DNA of 64,000 nt from Sphingopyxis macrogoltabida (GCF_001307295.1 NZ_CP012700.1:2979001-3043000); one strand, 5' to 3'. Positions 1-9,722 are shown, counted from the stretch's first letter. The notes: generated by a model not told the origin, from the sequence alone. Made by a program: numbers and translations.

Positions 1-64
1 CGTCGAAAGATAATATGCGGTGTTCGTCGACGATCTTGTCGTAGAGCGTTTTGGGCGCCGACAT
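1..64 (-). CDS. 5' end of a probable LeuC/aconitase-type dehydratase large subunit (partial)
   Basis: Only the first 21 codons lie in the window; the gene runs off the left edge. The ATG is at 64 on the minus strand, preceded by an AGGAAGGG-like ribosome binding site. The peptide begins MSAPKTLYDKIVDEH, which resembles the N-terminus of 3-isopropylmalate dehydratase large subunits (TLYDKI-like start). The rest of the protein is not visible, so the family call is tentative. The gene is divergent from the LysR gene at 167, and the intergenic region holds a weak copy of the regulon motif, so it may belong to the same regulon. Confidence 0.4.
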   Translation of the reverse strand, partial: MSAPKTLYDKIVDEHRILSFD

Positions 65-123
65 TCTTCTACCCTTCCTGCGGTCTTGCGGGGCTGGGCT
101 TACCGTGCACGGTTCTGGCTATG

Positions 124-137
124 CCAATGCCGGGACA
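124..137 (-). promoter_or_regulatory. Candidate regulon operator, site A (half-conserved)
   Basis: On the minus strand this reads TGTCCCGGCATTGG. The right-hand part CGGCATTGG is identical to the best copy at 5998-6011, while the left half-site CCAAT is lost. It lies between the dehydratase-like gene and the LysR1 gene, 29 bp from the LysR1 ATG. Support comes only from similarity to the other sites. Confidence 0.4.
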
Positions 138-166
138 GTATCAATTGATGCGACGAGTGGAATCAA

Positions 167-1084
167 ATGGATATCATGTGGCTCGAGGACTTCATCAAAC
201 TCGCGGATGAAGGCAATTTCTCCCGCGCCGCCGAGGCGCGCAACCTGACCCAGCCGGCCTTCAGCCGCCGCATCCGCGCGCTCGAGGACTGGGTCGGCGC
301 GACGCTGGTCGATCGCGATACGCACCGGATCGCCCTCACCGAAGCGGGTCAGGCCTTTCGCATCCTCGCCGAAGAGATATTGCGGCGGCTGACGCTTGGG
401 CGCGATCATGTCCGCGAAATCGGCGGGACGCTGAGCAACGAAATCCGCTTCGCCTCGACGCACGCGCTGTCGACGACCTTTTTCCCGTCGTGGCTTCGCA
501 GCCTCAGCGACGGCCAGGAAGCGGGAACGATCACGCTGATCGCCGACAATATGGTGGCTTGCGAGCGCTTCATGCTCGAAGGAAAGGCCGATTTTCTCCT
601 CTGCCATCACCATACCGCGGCGGCGCACCGCCTCGATCCGGCCGGTTTTGCGTCGCTCCTCCTGGGACAGGACGTGCTGCTTCCGGTCGCGGCGCCGTAC
701 GAGGACGGATCGCCGGCACATCGGCTCCCCGGGTCGGGCGACCAGCCGCTTCCCTATCTGGAATTCGAGGACAAGTCGGGCATGGGGCGCATCCTGCAGG
801 CGGCGCAGGTGATCTCCGCAGGCTCGGCGGCGCTGCGCACGGTTTTCCGGTCGCATATGGCGACCGCGCTCCTGTCGATGGCCCGCGACGGCCGTGGGCT
901 GTGCTGGGCGCCGCTCAGCCTTGCCGGCGAAGATCTCGAAAGCGGACGCCTTGTCGCGGCGGGCGATGCGAGCTGGCACGTCCCGATCGAAATCCGCATC
1001 TACAAACCGATCGCGCGGCGAAGCCCGAGCGTCGAGGCCTTCTGGACGTCGCTGAAGAATCGGATCAGGTCGGAAGCCGCCTGA
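167..1084 (+). CDS. LysR-family transcriptional regulator (LysR1)
   Basis: 305 residues. The N-terminal winged helix-turn-helix spans about residues 4-63, with the typical segments FSRAAEARNLTQPAFSRRIR and LEDWVGATLVDRDTHRIALT. The remainder matches a LysR effector-binding region. It may start at M1 or at M4 (MWLEDF). It is a close paralogue of LysR2 at 13372: both share a WLEDF start and the QPAFSRRIRALEDW recognition region, so they may bind related operators. It stands at the left edge of a block whose promoters carry the CCAAT-N4-ATTGG motif, and it is a candidate to be the motif's binding protein. The effector is unknown. Confidence 0.9.
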   Translation: MDIMWLEDFIKLADEGNFSRAAEARNLTQPAFSRRIRALEDWVGATLVDRDTHRIALTEAGQAFRILAEEILRRLTLGRDHVREIGGTLSNEIRFASTHALSTTFFPSWLRSLSDGQEAGTITLIADNMVACERFMLEGKADFLLCHHHTAAAHRLDPAGFASLLLGQDVLLPVAAPYEDGSPAHRLPGSGDQPLPYLEFEDKSGMGRILQAAQVISAGSAALRTVFRSHMATALLSMARDGRGLCWAPLSLAGEDLESGRLVAAGDASWHVPIEIRIYKPIARRSPSVEAFWTSLKNRIRSEAA

Positions 1085-1141
1085 AAGCGCGCGCAACAAA
1101 GCTGCGCCAACCCCGCCCGCATCGCACGAATGATTCTATGT

Positions 1142-1155
1142 CGAACCGGCATTGG
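1142..1155 (+). promoter_or_regulatory. Candidate regulon operator, site B
   Basis: CGAACCGGCATTGG matches 12 of 14 positions of the consensus CCAATCGGCATTGG. It lies between LysR1 and the TonB-dependent receptor gene, 91 bp upstream of the receptor ATG at 1247. Confidence 0.6.
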
Positions 1156-1246
1156 GATCGATGACCGCATGTCCATAGACAGGATGGGCCCTTGCACTAT
1201 CCGGCAAACGAACGGCTTTGGCAGGGGTTCAGGGCGGAGAAAAAAC

Positions 1247-4200
1247 ATGATCCAGGGATCGGCAACGGCAGCCGCTTGCGGCAAATTCAGAATTTCCACT
1301 TCCATCCTCGCAATCTCCCTTTTCGCGAGTCTGGCGGGCGCGGCGCACGCACAGGACGTCGCCGAACCGGTCGACGAACAGGGCGTTGCGGACGGTAACG
1401 ACATCGTCGTCACGGGGTCGCGCATCGGCCGTCCCGTCCTCGACCTGCCGACCCCGGTCGGCGTCGTTTCGTCGGATACGCTCGAAAACAACAACGCCCA
1501 GTTCGACATCGGCCGCGCGCTCGCGCAGCAGCCATCGATCGGCTTTTCGGGCAGCATGCAGCAGAGCCAGCAGACCGGCGCGTCGGGCTCGCGCGGCGAG
1601 AATAGCGGCGGCCTGGCCCTCGTCGACCTGCGCAGCCTCGGATCGAACCGCACGCTGGTGCTCGTCAACGGCAAGCGCCGCGTCGCCGGCGCGACCGACA
1701 GCACCGCGATCGACCTCAATTCGATCAACCCCAATCTGATCGAGCGCATCGAAGTGATCACCGGCGGCGCGTCGGCGATCTACGGTTCGGACGCCGTGTC
1801 GGGGGTCGTCAACATCATCCTCAAGGATAATTTCGACGGCGTCCGCATCTCGTTCAACGGATCGCAGCCGACGCGCGGCGGCGAAGGGCTGACCTACGGC
1901 GCCAGCCTCGTCGCCGGCATGAATTTCGGCGAAGGGCGCGGCAATATCACCGTCGCCGGCGACTATGCGAAGGTGAAGGAAATCACGCCGAAGCAGGCGG
2001 GCATGAAAAATTACGTCGCGATGCTCAATCCGGCCGACACCGGTCCCGACGACGGCATCCCCGACATGATCGTCGTTCCCGGTGGCGAAGCGCTGCGCTT
2101 CTCCGGCTATGGGGTCGTCGGCTTCAACAACGACACCGGCGGTCTCGGGCGCTTCGTCTTCAACGACGATGGCACCCCCCGCCCCTTTCCGACGCCCAGC
2201 CTGAGCGACGGCAGCCTGTTCGGCATCTTCGAAAACTGCGGCACCGCCTGTTTCCGTTTCGACGATTCGATCTCGCTCGTCCCCGACATCGAGCGTTACA
2301 ACCTCAACCTCAGCGCCCATTATGACATCAGCGACAATGTCACCGCCTATTTCGGTGCCGACTATAACAACACGTCAAGCTATGGCCGCGGCCAGCCGGT
2401 GATCCGGACGGGGCTGGCGATAAACGTCGCCGAGAACGCCTTCCTCAACGAAGACTTCCGCGACGACCTGCTCGCGGCGGGGGCCACCACCCTGCGGCTC
2501 GACCGCCTGTTCACCGACCTTGGCCTCCGTTACAGCCAGGTCGACCGCAACAGCCTGTCGTTCGTCGGCGGCCTGAAGGGCGAATTCGAAACCGGCTTCG
2601 CCGATCTTCGCTATGACATCTACGGCACCTATGGCCGCACCAAGGCGAAGTTCATCGGCTACAACCGCCTCGTCGTGCCCAACCTGCTCGCCGCGATCGA
2701 CGCGGTGGTCGATCCGGCGACCAACGAGATTCGCTGCCGGATGGACGTTCCCGCGCTACAGCCGGTCGGCTATGTGCGCCCGAACATCCAGGGCGGCGGC
2801 ACCTGCGCGCCGTTCGATCCCTTCGGTTCGGTCAACAGCTCGCAGGCGGCGCGCGACTTCGTCACCGCGACGACGGTCTCGAACGCCTTCATCCGCCAGA
2901 CGACGGCCGGCTTCTCGCTCGCCGGCGACAGCGAAAAATTCCTGACCATGCCGGGCGGCGGCGCGATCGGTTTCGCGATCGGCGCCGAATATCGCAAGGA
3001 ACGCAACGGCCGTACCACCGATCCGCTGGTCAAGGGCGGCTTCACCAACCAGGCGGCGACGCAGGATTATGAGGGCGGCTATCACGTCACCGAATTCTTC
3101 GGCGAGCTCAGCATCCCGATCCTGACCGACATGCCCTTCACCAAGCTGCTGTCGATCGAGGGCGCGGTGCGCCACGCCGACTATAGCCACGCCGGGCAGG
3201 CAACCTCGTGGAAGGTCGGCGGCATCTGGGAGCCGACCGACGGCCTGCGCCTCCGCGCGACGATCGGCCGCGCCATCCGTGCCCCGAACATCTTCGAAGC
3301 CTTCCGCCCGAGCGAGGGGCAGACGACCAACGTCGACGACCCCTGTTCGCAGACCAACATCGGCGAAAATCCCAACCGGGCGGCCAATTGCGCCACGCTG
3401 GGTCGTCCGGCGGGCTTCGTGCCGCTGAACGGGGGGATCGGCGTCCCCTTCATCGTGTCGGGCAACCTAAACCTGCGTCCCGAAGTATCGGATAGCTGGA
3501 CGGCGGGCGTCGTCCTGACCCCGAACTTCCTGCCGGGCCTGCAAATCTCGGCCGACTGGTTCAACATCCAGATCGACGACGCGATCAGCTTCCTCAGCCC
3601 GCAACAGATCGCCGAAAACTGCGTCGATCGCGCCGGCGGACCCGACCCGGACCTGTGTTCGCTGATCACCCGCGACATGAACACCGCCAGCCCGAACTAT
3701 TTCGGCATCACCGGCGGCAACAGCACCTATGTCAACACCTCGAAGCTGGAAACCTCGGGCCTCGACACGCAGATCTTCTACACCCTCCCGGTGGGCAACG
3801 GCAAAATCTCGACCAATCTGGCCTTCACCTATCTGCATCGGCTGCGCACCTATACCTTCCAGGCGCGCCCGGATCTCTACACCGTGCTCGAAGGCTTTTA
3901 CGGCTATCCCAAATATAAGGGCGTCGTCGGGCTGACCTATTCGAACGGCCCGCTGACTCTCGGCTGGCAGGGCCGTTATCAGTCGAGCCAGAGCCTGACC
4001 GACATCTCGCCGGGGATCAGCCGCGAACTGATCGCGCCGCGCAAGACGGGTTCGCGCTTCTACAACGATATTTCGGGGTCCTACACGCTGCCGATGAACG
4101 GGCGGCAGGAAGCGAAATTCTCGTTCGGCGTCAGCAACCTGTTCAACGTCAAGCTGCCGGTGATGGAATCGGTTCAGGTCATCGATCCGTCGGGGGGCGG

Positions 4201-4252
4201 CTTCGATCAGTTCGGGCCGGTCGTCCGGCTCGGGCTCGAAGTGAACTTCTGA
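1247..4252 (+). CDS. TonB-dependent outer-membrane receptor (TBDR1)
   Basis: 1001 residues from the ATG at 1247. That start is chosen because GGGCGGAGA precedes it and a signal peptide follows directly (hydrophobic segment about residues 17-36, ending GAAHAQD). A TonB-box-like region DIVVTGSRIGRP leads into a plug domain (about residues 60-190) with LVNGKRR, IERIEVITGGASAIYGSDA and VSGVVNIILK. The long C-terminal barrel ends in a terminal Phe (LGLEVNF), as expected for an outer-membrane porin fold. The large size and this plug type are common for sphingomonad receptors encoded beside peptidases. It is followed by AbgT, M20, acylase and oxidase genes, so it probably imports the substrate those enzymes process (inference). 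Confidence 0.93.
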   Translation: MIQGSATAAACGKFRISTSILAISLFASLAGAAHAQDVAEPVDEQGVADGNDIVVTGSRIGRPVLDLPTPVGVVSSDTLENNNAQFDIGRALAQQPSIGFSGSMQQSQQTGASGSRGENSGGLALVDLRSLGSNRTLVLVNGKRRVAGATDSTAIDLNSINPNLIERIEVITGGASAIYGSDAVSGVVNIILKDNFDGVRISFNGSQPTRGGEGLTYGASLVAGMNFGEGRGNITVAGDYAKVKEITPKQAGMKNYVAMLNPADTGPDDGIPDMIVVPGGEALRFSGYGVVGFNNDTGGLGRFVFNDDGTPRPFPTPSLSDGSLFGIFENCGTACFRFDDSISLVPDIERYNLNLSAHYDISDNVTAYFGADYNNTSSYGRGQPVIRTGLAINVAENAFLNEDFRDDLLAAGATTLRLDRLFTDLGLRYSQVDRNSLSFVGGLKGEFETGFADLRYDIYGTYGRTKAKFIGYNRLVVPNLLAAIDAVVDPATNEIRCRMDVPALQPVGYVRPNIQGGGTCAPFDPFGSVNSSQAARDFVTATTVSNAFIRQTTAGFSLAGDSEKFLTMPGGGAIGFAIGAEYRKERNGRTTDPLVKGGFTNQAATQDYEGGYHVTEFFGELSIPILTDMPFTKLLSIEGAVRHADYSHAGQATSWKVGGIWEPTDGLRLRATIGRAIRAPNIFEAFRPSEGQTTNVDDPCSQTNIGENPNRAANCATLGRPAGFVPLNGGIGVPFIVSGNLNLRPEVSDSWTAGVVLTPNFLPGLQISADWFNIQIDDAISFLSPQQIAENCVDRAGGPDPDLCSLITRDMNTASPNYFGITGGNSTYVNTSKLETSGLDTQIFYTLPVGNGKISTNLAFTYLHRLRTYTFQARPDLYTVLEGFYGYPKYKGVVGLTYSNGPLTLGWQGRYQSSQSLTDISPGISRELIAPRKTGSRFYNDISGSYTLPMNGRQEAKFSFGVSNLFNVKLPVMESVQVIDPSGGGFDQFGPVVRLGLEVNF

Positions 4253-4267
4253 TTTCGGCCGACAGCA

Positions 4268-4305
4268 ATGAGGCTCGCGTCATGGACGCGGGCCTCATAT
4301 TGTTT
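4268..4305 (+). terminator. Hairpin after the TBDR1 gene, probable terminator or attenuator
   Basis: Arms 4268-4281 and 4285-4298 pair over 14 bp with one mismatch around an ATG loop. A T-rich stretch (ATATTGTTT) follows. It sits 16 bp after the receptor stop codon and before the AbgT gene, so it would reduce but may not abolish readthrough. Confidence 0.65.
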
Positions 4306-4343
4306 GCGGACAACAACGCGATACCGGCCCGGCAGGAGGGGCA

Positions 4344-5954
4344 ATGATGACCGCTGAAACGATCCGTCCTGCCCGCCAGAGGGGGTTCCTCGGCTTTGTC
4401 GAGCGGGCCGGGAACCTGCTGCCCGACCCGACGATCATCTTCATCTACCTGATCGTCGCGTTGATGCTCGTCTCCGCGCTCGGGGCGGCGCTGGGGTGGA
4501 GCGCGTCGCTGCCCTATTCGGGCAAGACCGCCCCCGCCAACGCCGAACTCGCGAACGGCATCCTCACCTATCGCGCCTCGAGCCTCTTCTCGGCCGACAA
4601 TATCGCGCGCCTGTTCACCGAAATGCCGAAAACCTATGCCAGCTTCACCCCGCTCGGCATCGTCCTCACCATCATGATGGGCGCCGCGGTCGCCGAGCGA
4701 TCGGGGATGTTCTTCGCGCTCATCCGCGGTTCGCTCCGCAACACGCCGCGCCGCTATATGACCCCGATCATCGCGGTGGTCGGCATGGTCTCGCACCACG
4801 CCGCCGACGCCGCCTATGTCGTGCTGATCCCGATGGCGGCGGTCCTGTTCGCTTCCGTCGGACGCCATCCGCTCGCCGGGATCGCGGCGGCGCTGGCCGC
4901 GGTGTCGGGCGGTTATGCGGGCAATATCATGCCCGGCCAGCTCGACGTGCTGCTGTTCGGCTTCACGCAGGAAGCGGCGCGGATCGTCGAGCCCGGCTGG
5001 ACGATGAACCCGCTCGGCAACTGGTATTTCATCCTCGGCATCGTCGTCTTCTTCACGCCGATCGTCTGGTTCGTCACCGACCGCATCGTCGAACCGCGGC
5101 TCGGCACCTGGAACGAGCCGGTCGACGAAGAACTGCGCGCCGATCTGGAAAAAGGCGACCTCAGCGACGACGAGCGGCGCGGGCTGCGCCACGCCGGGAT
5201 CGCTGCCTTGTTCGTCGTCGCGCTGTTCGCCGCGCTCTGCCTGTGGCCCGGCTATACCCCCTTCATCGACCAGAGCGCCGAAGGGCCGATCCGGCTGCAG
5301 CCACTCTACGGCTCGATCATCGCCGCGTTGTTCCTGCTGTTCCTGCTGACCGGCGCGGTGTTCGGGCGCGCCGTCGGAACGGTCAAAAACTCCAACGACA
5401 TCATCGCCATGATGCGCGAGGGCGTGAAGACGATCGCGCCCTATCTGGTCTTCGTTTTCTTCGCGGCGCATTTCGTCGCAATGTTCAACTGGTCGGGCAT
5501 CGGGCCGATCGTCGCGATCAGCGGCGCCGAAAAGCTGCAGGGGATGGGCCTGCCTGCGCCGCTGCTGCTGGTCTGCGTGCTGCTGCTCTCGTCGCTGCTC
5601 GATCTGTTCATCGGATCGGCGACGGCGAAGTGGAGCGTGCTGTCTTCGGTGGTCGTGCCGATGTTCATGCTGCTGGGCATCAGCCCCGAAATGACCACTG
5701 CCGCATACCGGATGGGCGACAGCTACACCAATATCATGACCCCGCTGATGAGCTATTTCCCGCTCGTCCTCGTCTTTTGCCAGCGCTGGGACAAATCGAT
5801 GGGCGTGGGATCGCTGCTTGCGCTGATGCTGCCCTATGCGCTCTGCTTCATGGCAACGGGCATCCTCATGGTGGTGGCATGGGTCGGCTTTGACCTTCCG
5901 CTCGGCCCGCACGCGCAGGTATATTATCAGGTCGCGGCCCATGCGGTACCCTGA
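4344..5954 (+). CDS. AbgT-family (p-aminobenzoyl-glutamate type) inner-membrane transporter
   Basis: 536 residues with about a dozen hydrophobic segments. The N-terminal pattern (FVERAGNLLPDPTIIFIYLI, then a large periplasmic-like insertion) and the segments MVSHHAADAAYVVLIPMAA and GNIMPGQLDVLLFG are characteristic of AbgT family transporters, which run about 500 residues. ATG at 4344 has GGAGGGG just upstream. In Escherichia coli AbgT brings in p-aminobenzoyl-glutamate for cleavage by the M20 enzymes AbgA/AbgB. Here too the transporter is followed by an M20 amidohydrolase, so transport of an N-acyl amino acid or similar amide is a reasonable inference. Other AbgT members export sulfonamides, so direction is not certain. 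Confidence 0.88.
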   Translation: MMTAETIRPARQRGFLGFVERAGNLLPDPTIIFIYLIVALMLVSALGAALGWSASLPYSGKTAPANAELANGILTYRASSLFSADNIARLFTEMPKTYASFTPLGIVLTIMMGAAVAERSGMFFALIRGSLRNTPRRYMTPIIAVVGMVSHHAADAAYVVLIPMAAVLFASVGRHPLAGIAAALAAVSGGYAGNIMPGQLDVLLFGFTQEAARIVEPGWTMNPLGNWYFILGIVVFFTPIVWFVTDRIVEPRLGTWNEPVDEELRADLEKGDLSDDERRGLRHAGIAALFVVALFAALCLWPGYTPFIDQSAEGPIRLQPLYGSIIAALFLLFLLTGAVFGRAVGTVKNSNDIIAMMREGVKTIAPYLVFVFFAAHFVAMFNWSGIGPIVAISGAEKLQGMGLPAPLLLVCVLLLSSLLDLFIGSATAKWSVLSSVVVPMFMLLGISPEMTTAAYRMGDSYTNIMTPLMSYFPLVLVFCQRWDKSMGVGSLLALMLPYALCFMATGILMVVAWVGFDLPLGPHAQVYYQVAAHAVP

Positions 5955-5997
5955 CGGAGCGGAACCATGAAAATCGCAGCGGAACATATAAGCATGT

Positions 5998-6011
5998 CCA
6001 ATCGGCATTGG
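5998..6011 (+). promoter_or_regulatory. Candidate regulon operator, site C (best copy)
   Basis: CCAATCGGCATTGG is an inverted repeat CCAAT/ATTGG with a 4-bp spacer. It lies 58 bp upstream of the M20 hydrolase ATG and is the reference copy for the motif. Confidence 0.7.
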
Positions 6012-6069
6012 GGTCGGCCCAGCCCTGCCCCTAGTCTTACCTTGCCGCTGCGCCAGGAGGTGCGTCCCC

Positions 6070-7266
6070 ATGTCCGTTGACCTGACATCACTCGAAGCCG
6101 ACATGACCGCCTGGCGCCGGCATATCCACCGGCATCCCGAACTCGGCTTTCACGAACAGGGCACTGGCCGCTTCATCCTCGACCTGCTCGAAGAATTCGG
6201 GGTCGACGAGGTTCACACCGGCATCGGCGGCACCGGCATCGTCGCGACGATCCGTGCCGGACAGGCGAGCCGCGCCATCGGCATTCGCGCCGACATCGAC
6301 GCGCTGCCGATGACCGAACTCGCCGAGTCCGATCACAAAAGCTGCACGCCCGGCGTGATGCACGCCTGCGGCCACGACGGCCATACGACGATGCTGCTCG
6401 GCGCCGCCAAGCATCTGGCGGCGACACGCAATTTCGACGGCGCGGTGCACCTGATCTTTCAGCCCGCCGAAGAATCGCTCGGTTATCAAGGACCGGGCGG
6501 CGATCCCGACGGCGGTGCGAGCGCGATGATCCGCGACGGGCTGTTCGAGCGCTTTCCGATGGAGGCGATCTTCGGCATCCACAACCGCCCCGGCATCGCC
6601 GCCGGCAAGCTCGCCGGGCGGGCGGGCGCGCTCTATGCCGCCGCCGACAAGTTCGAAATCACTGTGTCGGGCAAGGGCGGCCACGCCGCGCGCCCGCACC
6701 TCACCATCGACCCGGTCCTCGTCGCGGCGCAGATCGTCATCGCGGTGCAGAGCATCGTCGCGCGGAGCACCGACCCGATGGACGCCGCAGTGGTGTCGAT
6801 CTGCAAGGTCGAGGCCGGCACGGCGTTCAACATCATCGCCGACGAAGCGCGGATGGGCGGCACGGTGCGCACGCTGTCGCGCGCCAGCCAGGATGCGGTG
6901 GAGAAGCGGCTGCGCGAAATCGTCACCGGGGTCGCGGCATCCTTCGGCGCCACCGCCGAACTCCATTACGAGCGCGGCTACCCTGCCCTGCACAACCCGG
7001 CCGATCTTTATGCGAAAGTCCGCGATATCGCGATCGGCGTCGTCGGCCCCGACCGCTTCGTCGACCTCGACACACCGGGGATGGGGGGGGAGGATTTCGC
7101 GCGCTATCTCGACGTTGTGCCCGGCTGCTTCCTGCTGCTCGGCAACGGCGACGAGGGGCCGGGATCGGTGATGCTCCACAACTCGCACTATGCCTATGAC
7201 GACAGCATTTCGCCGACCGGTGCGGCGCTGTGGGTCGCGCTGGCCGAGGCATTCCTGCCAAAATAA
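6070..7266 (+). CDS. M20-family amidohydrolase (AbgB/hippurate-hydrolase-like)
   Basis: 398 residues, a normal length for the family. Strong AGGAGGTG site before the ATG. Metal-binding motifs are present: RADIDALPM (about residue 77), HACGHDGH (residues 98-105, which carries the Cys/His ligands of this subfamily), FQPAEE (about 135) and GIHNRPG. A dimerisation domain with SGKGGHAARPH follows near residue 200. These enzymes cleave the amide bond of N-acylated or N-aroylated amino acids in the cytoplasm. It lies directly downstream of the AbgT transporter and upstream of an acylase, with its own copy of the regulon motif. The acyl group and amino acid cannot be read from sequence. Confidence 0.9.
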   Translation: MSVDLTSLEADMTAWRRHIHRHPELGFHEQGTGRFILDLLEEFGVDEVHTGIGGTGIVATIRAGQASRAIGIRADIDALPMTELAESDHKSCTPGVMHACGHDGHTTMLLGAAKHLAATRNFDGAVHLIFQPAEESLGYQGPGGDPDGGASAMIRDGLFERFPMEAIFGIHNRPGIAAGKLAGRAGALYAAADKFEITVSGKGGHAARPHLTIDPVLVAAQIVIAVQSIVARSTDPMDAAVVSICKVEAGTAFNIIADEARMGGTVRTLSRASQDAVEKRLREIVTGVAASFGATAELHYERGYPALHNPADLYAKVRDIAIGVVGPDRFVDLDTPGMGGEDFARYLDVVPGCFLLLGNGDEGPGSVMLHNSHYAYDDSISPTGAALWVALAEAFLPK

Positions 7267-7282
7267 CCCGGAGACGATTTCG

Positions 7283-9709
7283 ATGCGCCGTTCGACTGCC
7301 GCCCTGCTCCATGGCTCCGCCGCCCTCCTGCTGGCGATGGCGCCGACCGCGCAGGCGCAGGAGAAGGTCGTTATTTCGCGCGACGGTTTCGGCGTGCCGC
7401 ATGTCGAGGCCGAAACCTCGGACGCCGTGATGTTCGGCGCGGGCCATGCGATCGCGCACGACCGGCTCGCCGCAATGGAACTGGCGCGGCACAACACGCA
7501 GGGCCGCCGCGCCGAACTGGTGGGCGCGTCGGCGCTCGACACCGACAAGGTCATGCGCGGCCGCAAGCTGTCCGATGCGGTGCTGATGCAGCGCTACAAT
7601 GCGCTTGCGCCCGAGCATCGCAAGATGATCCGCGCGATGGTCGACGGGATCAACAAGCGCATCGACGAGGTAAACGCCGACCCCGAACATCTGACCCCGC
7701 TGGAGTTCGCCCGCTGGGGGATCAAGCCGACGCGCTGGAGCCTTGCCGAATATCTGGCGCTGATCACCGCCGCGCCGCTCGGCCGCGACACCTATGAAAT
7801 CCGCAATCTCGAATTTCTGAAGGCGATGACCGATCGCTACGGCCCTGAAAAGGCTTGGCAGATTTTCAATGACGTCGTCCCGATCTCCGACCCCGATTCG
7901 CCGACGACGATCCCCGCCGGCGACGATCTCGCCCCGGCGCGTTCGGTCCCTGCCCCCGTCCTCGCGCCAGTCCAACTGCCGGGCGGCGGCGTCGCATCGG
8001 CCGCCGCACAAGCCGCGCCGACCGAGCCGGTAAAGGGCATGAGCCGCTGTATGGTGATCGGGCCGCAAAAATCGGCGAGCGGCAATGTGCTGATGCTGGA
8101 AGCGACCGCCGACGGCCCCGAAATCCACCTGCAGGGCGGCGGCTTCGACAATGCCGGCTTCGGATCGACCGGCTGGGGCGTGCCGACGATGGGACGCGGG
8201 GCGCAGCATGGCTGGCTGCTCGTCTCGGGCAGCAGCGAAGCGGGAACGACGTTCGCCGAGAGGCTGAACCCGAAGAACCGCTATGAATATTGGTACAAGG
8301 GCGCGTGGAAGAAGATGGAGCACCGCACCGAGACCTTCCGGGTCAAGGATGCAGCGCCCGTCACCCACGAGATCGCATGGACGATCCACGGCCCGGTGAT
8401 CGCGTGGGATACCGACAACGGCACCGCCTATTCGCAGCAGATGGGGGTACACGGCCGCGAGCTCGACACATGGGTGGCGTTCGCGGAGATGGGCCGCGCG
8501 AAAAGCCTTGCCGAGTTCCGCGAAAAGGGCGTCGACCGGCTCGGCTGGAATTTGGGCGCCTGTTACGGCGGCGAGGACGGCACGATCGCCTATTTCGAGG
8601 CGGGCGCACTGCCGAAAAAGGCGGCGGGGGTCGACCCGCGCCTGCCCACCCCCGGCACCGGCGAATATGAGTGGACCGGCTTTCTGACCCCTGCCGAAAA
8701 GCCGCACATGATCAATCCGAAGCAGCAATATTTCATGTCGTGGAACAGCAAGGCGACGGGCTGGTCGCAGGAGGGCGACAATGCCCGGATCGGCGCGACC
8801 TTCCGCACCTGGCTCGGCGACCGGCTCGCGAAGAATGGCGAGGCGCTGACCCTGCTCGACATGCGCGAGTTCAACGGCAAGATCTTCAACGCGCTGGGTG
8901 CGGTCGACCGCAATCAGGCGGCGCCCGACTTTTTCGCGCCCTATATCCGTCAGGCGATCGCGGCGAGCGACGATCCCGAGGTCAAGCGCGCGGGCGAATA
9001 TATGCTGAGCTTCAACGGCCTGTATCAGGACCGTGACGGCGACCAGAAATACGACAATCCGGGCCTCACCCTCTATCGGAGCTGGCTGCAGATCGCGCCG
9101 AAGATCATATTCGGCGACGATATGGGCGACTGGTGGCGTGCGATCGACGCCGATCGCTATCTGACCTATCAATCGAGCCTGTTGCTGCGCGCCTTTCAGG
9201 GCGATGCCGCCGGAGCGCCGCTGGCAGTCGACTATTTCAATGGCCGTGATCGCACCGCGGTGATGGTCGAGACGATCAAGGCGACACTCGCCGAGGTCAA
9301 AGCCCGTTTCCCCGGCAAGGATATGGCCGAATGGAAGCAGGCGATCTTCTGGAAATATTTCGACGCCTCGCTCGAAACCCCCGACCGCCCGCAAATGGCC
9401 GAGGATGCGCCCGAACGCCGCCTGTCGGCGGTGCTCAGGCTCGGCCCGACGATGGCGCCGCACAACGGCGGCGAAAGCTGGGTCGGGCTGATGGAGATCG
9501 GGCGCGACCGGCGCGCGCTCTATTCGGTCGTCGATGCCGGCGGGCAGAATCTGTTCATCGACCCCGAGGGCAAGGGCAATCCGAACCTTGCCGACCAGAC
9601 GCTGATGCACGAGACGAACGAGCTCAAGAAGATCACCCTCGTCCCCGACGAAATCCGCAAGACCGCGGTGTCGAGCCTGACGCTCGAATACCGGCCGCCG
9701 GTCCGGTAA
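7283..9709 (+). CDS. Penicillin-acylase-family Ntn hydrolase (periplasmic acylase)
   Basis: 808 residues from the ATG at 7283 (CCCGGAG upstream). A signal peptide of about 26 residues ends near AQAQ. The alpha-chain region starts RDGFGVPHVEAET and includes GAGHAIAHDRLAAMEL, as in the penicillin amidase/acyl-homoserine-lactone acylase family. The expected autoprocessing point is GM|SRCMVIGPQKSASG, which would make Ser254 the N-terminal nucleophile of the beta chain. Most relatives have SNAW or SNNW there, so SRCM is unusual. These enzymes remove acyl groups from amines, peptides, beta-lactams or acyl-homoserine lactones. Sitting between an M20 hydrolase and an amino-acid-type oxidase, it probably performs a deacylation step in the same pathway. 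Confidence 0.88.
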   Translation: MRRSTAALLHGSAALLLAMAPTAQAQEKVVISRDGFGVPHVEAETSDAVMFGAGHAIAHDRLAAMELARHNTQGRRAELVGASALDTDKVMRGRKLSDAVLMQRYNALAPEHRKMIRAMVDGINKRIDEVNADPEHLTPLEFARWGIKPTRWSLAEYLALITAAPLGRDTYEIRNLEFLKAMTDRYGPEKAWQIFNDVVPISDPDSPTTIPAGDDLAPARSVPAPVLAPVQLPGGGVASAAAQAAPTEPVKGMSRCMVIGPQKSASGNVLMLEATADGPEIHLQGGGFDNAGFGSTGWGVPTMGRGAQHGWLLVSGSSEAGTTFAERLNPKNRYEYWYKGAWKKMEHRTETFRVKDAAPVTHEIAWTIHGPVIAWDTDNGTAYSQQMGVHGRELDTWVAFAEMGRAKSLAEFREKGVDRLGWNLGACYGGEDGTIAYFEAGALPKKAAGVDPRLPTPGTGEYEWTGFLTPAEKPHMINPKQQYFMSWNSKATGWSQEGDNARIGATFRTWLGDRLAKNGEALTLLDMREFNGKIFNALGAVDRNQAAPDFFAPYIRQAIAASDDPEVKRAGEYMLSFNGLYQDRDGDQKYDNPGLTLYRSWLQIAPKIIFGDDMGDWWRAIDADRYLTYQSSLLLRAFQGDAAGAPLAVDYFNGRDRTAVMVETIKATLAEVKARFPGKDMAEWKQAIFWKYFDASLETPDRPQMAEDAPERRLSAVLRLGPTMAPHNGGESWVGLMEIGRDRRALYSVVDAGGQNLFIDPEGKGNPNLADQTLMHETNELKKITLVPDEIRKTAVSSLTLEYRPPVR

Positions 9710-9722
9710 CGGCGCCAAGGCG

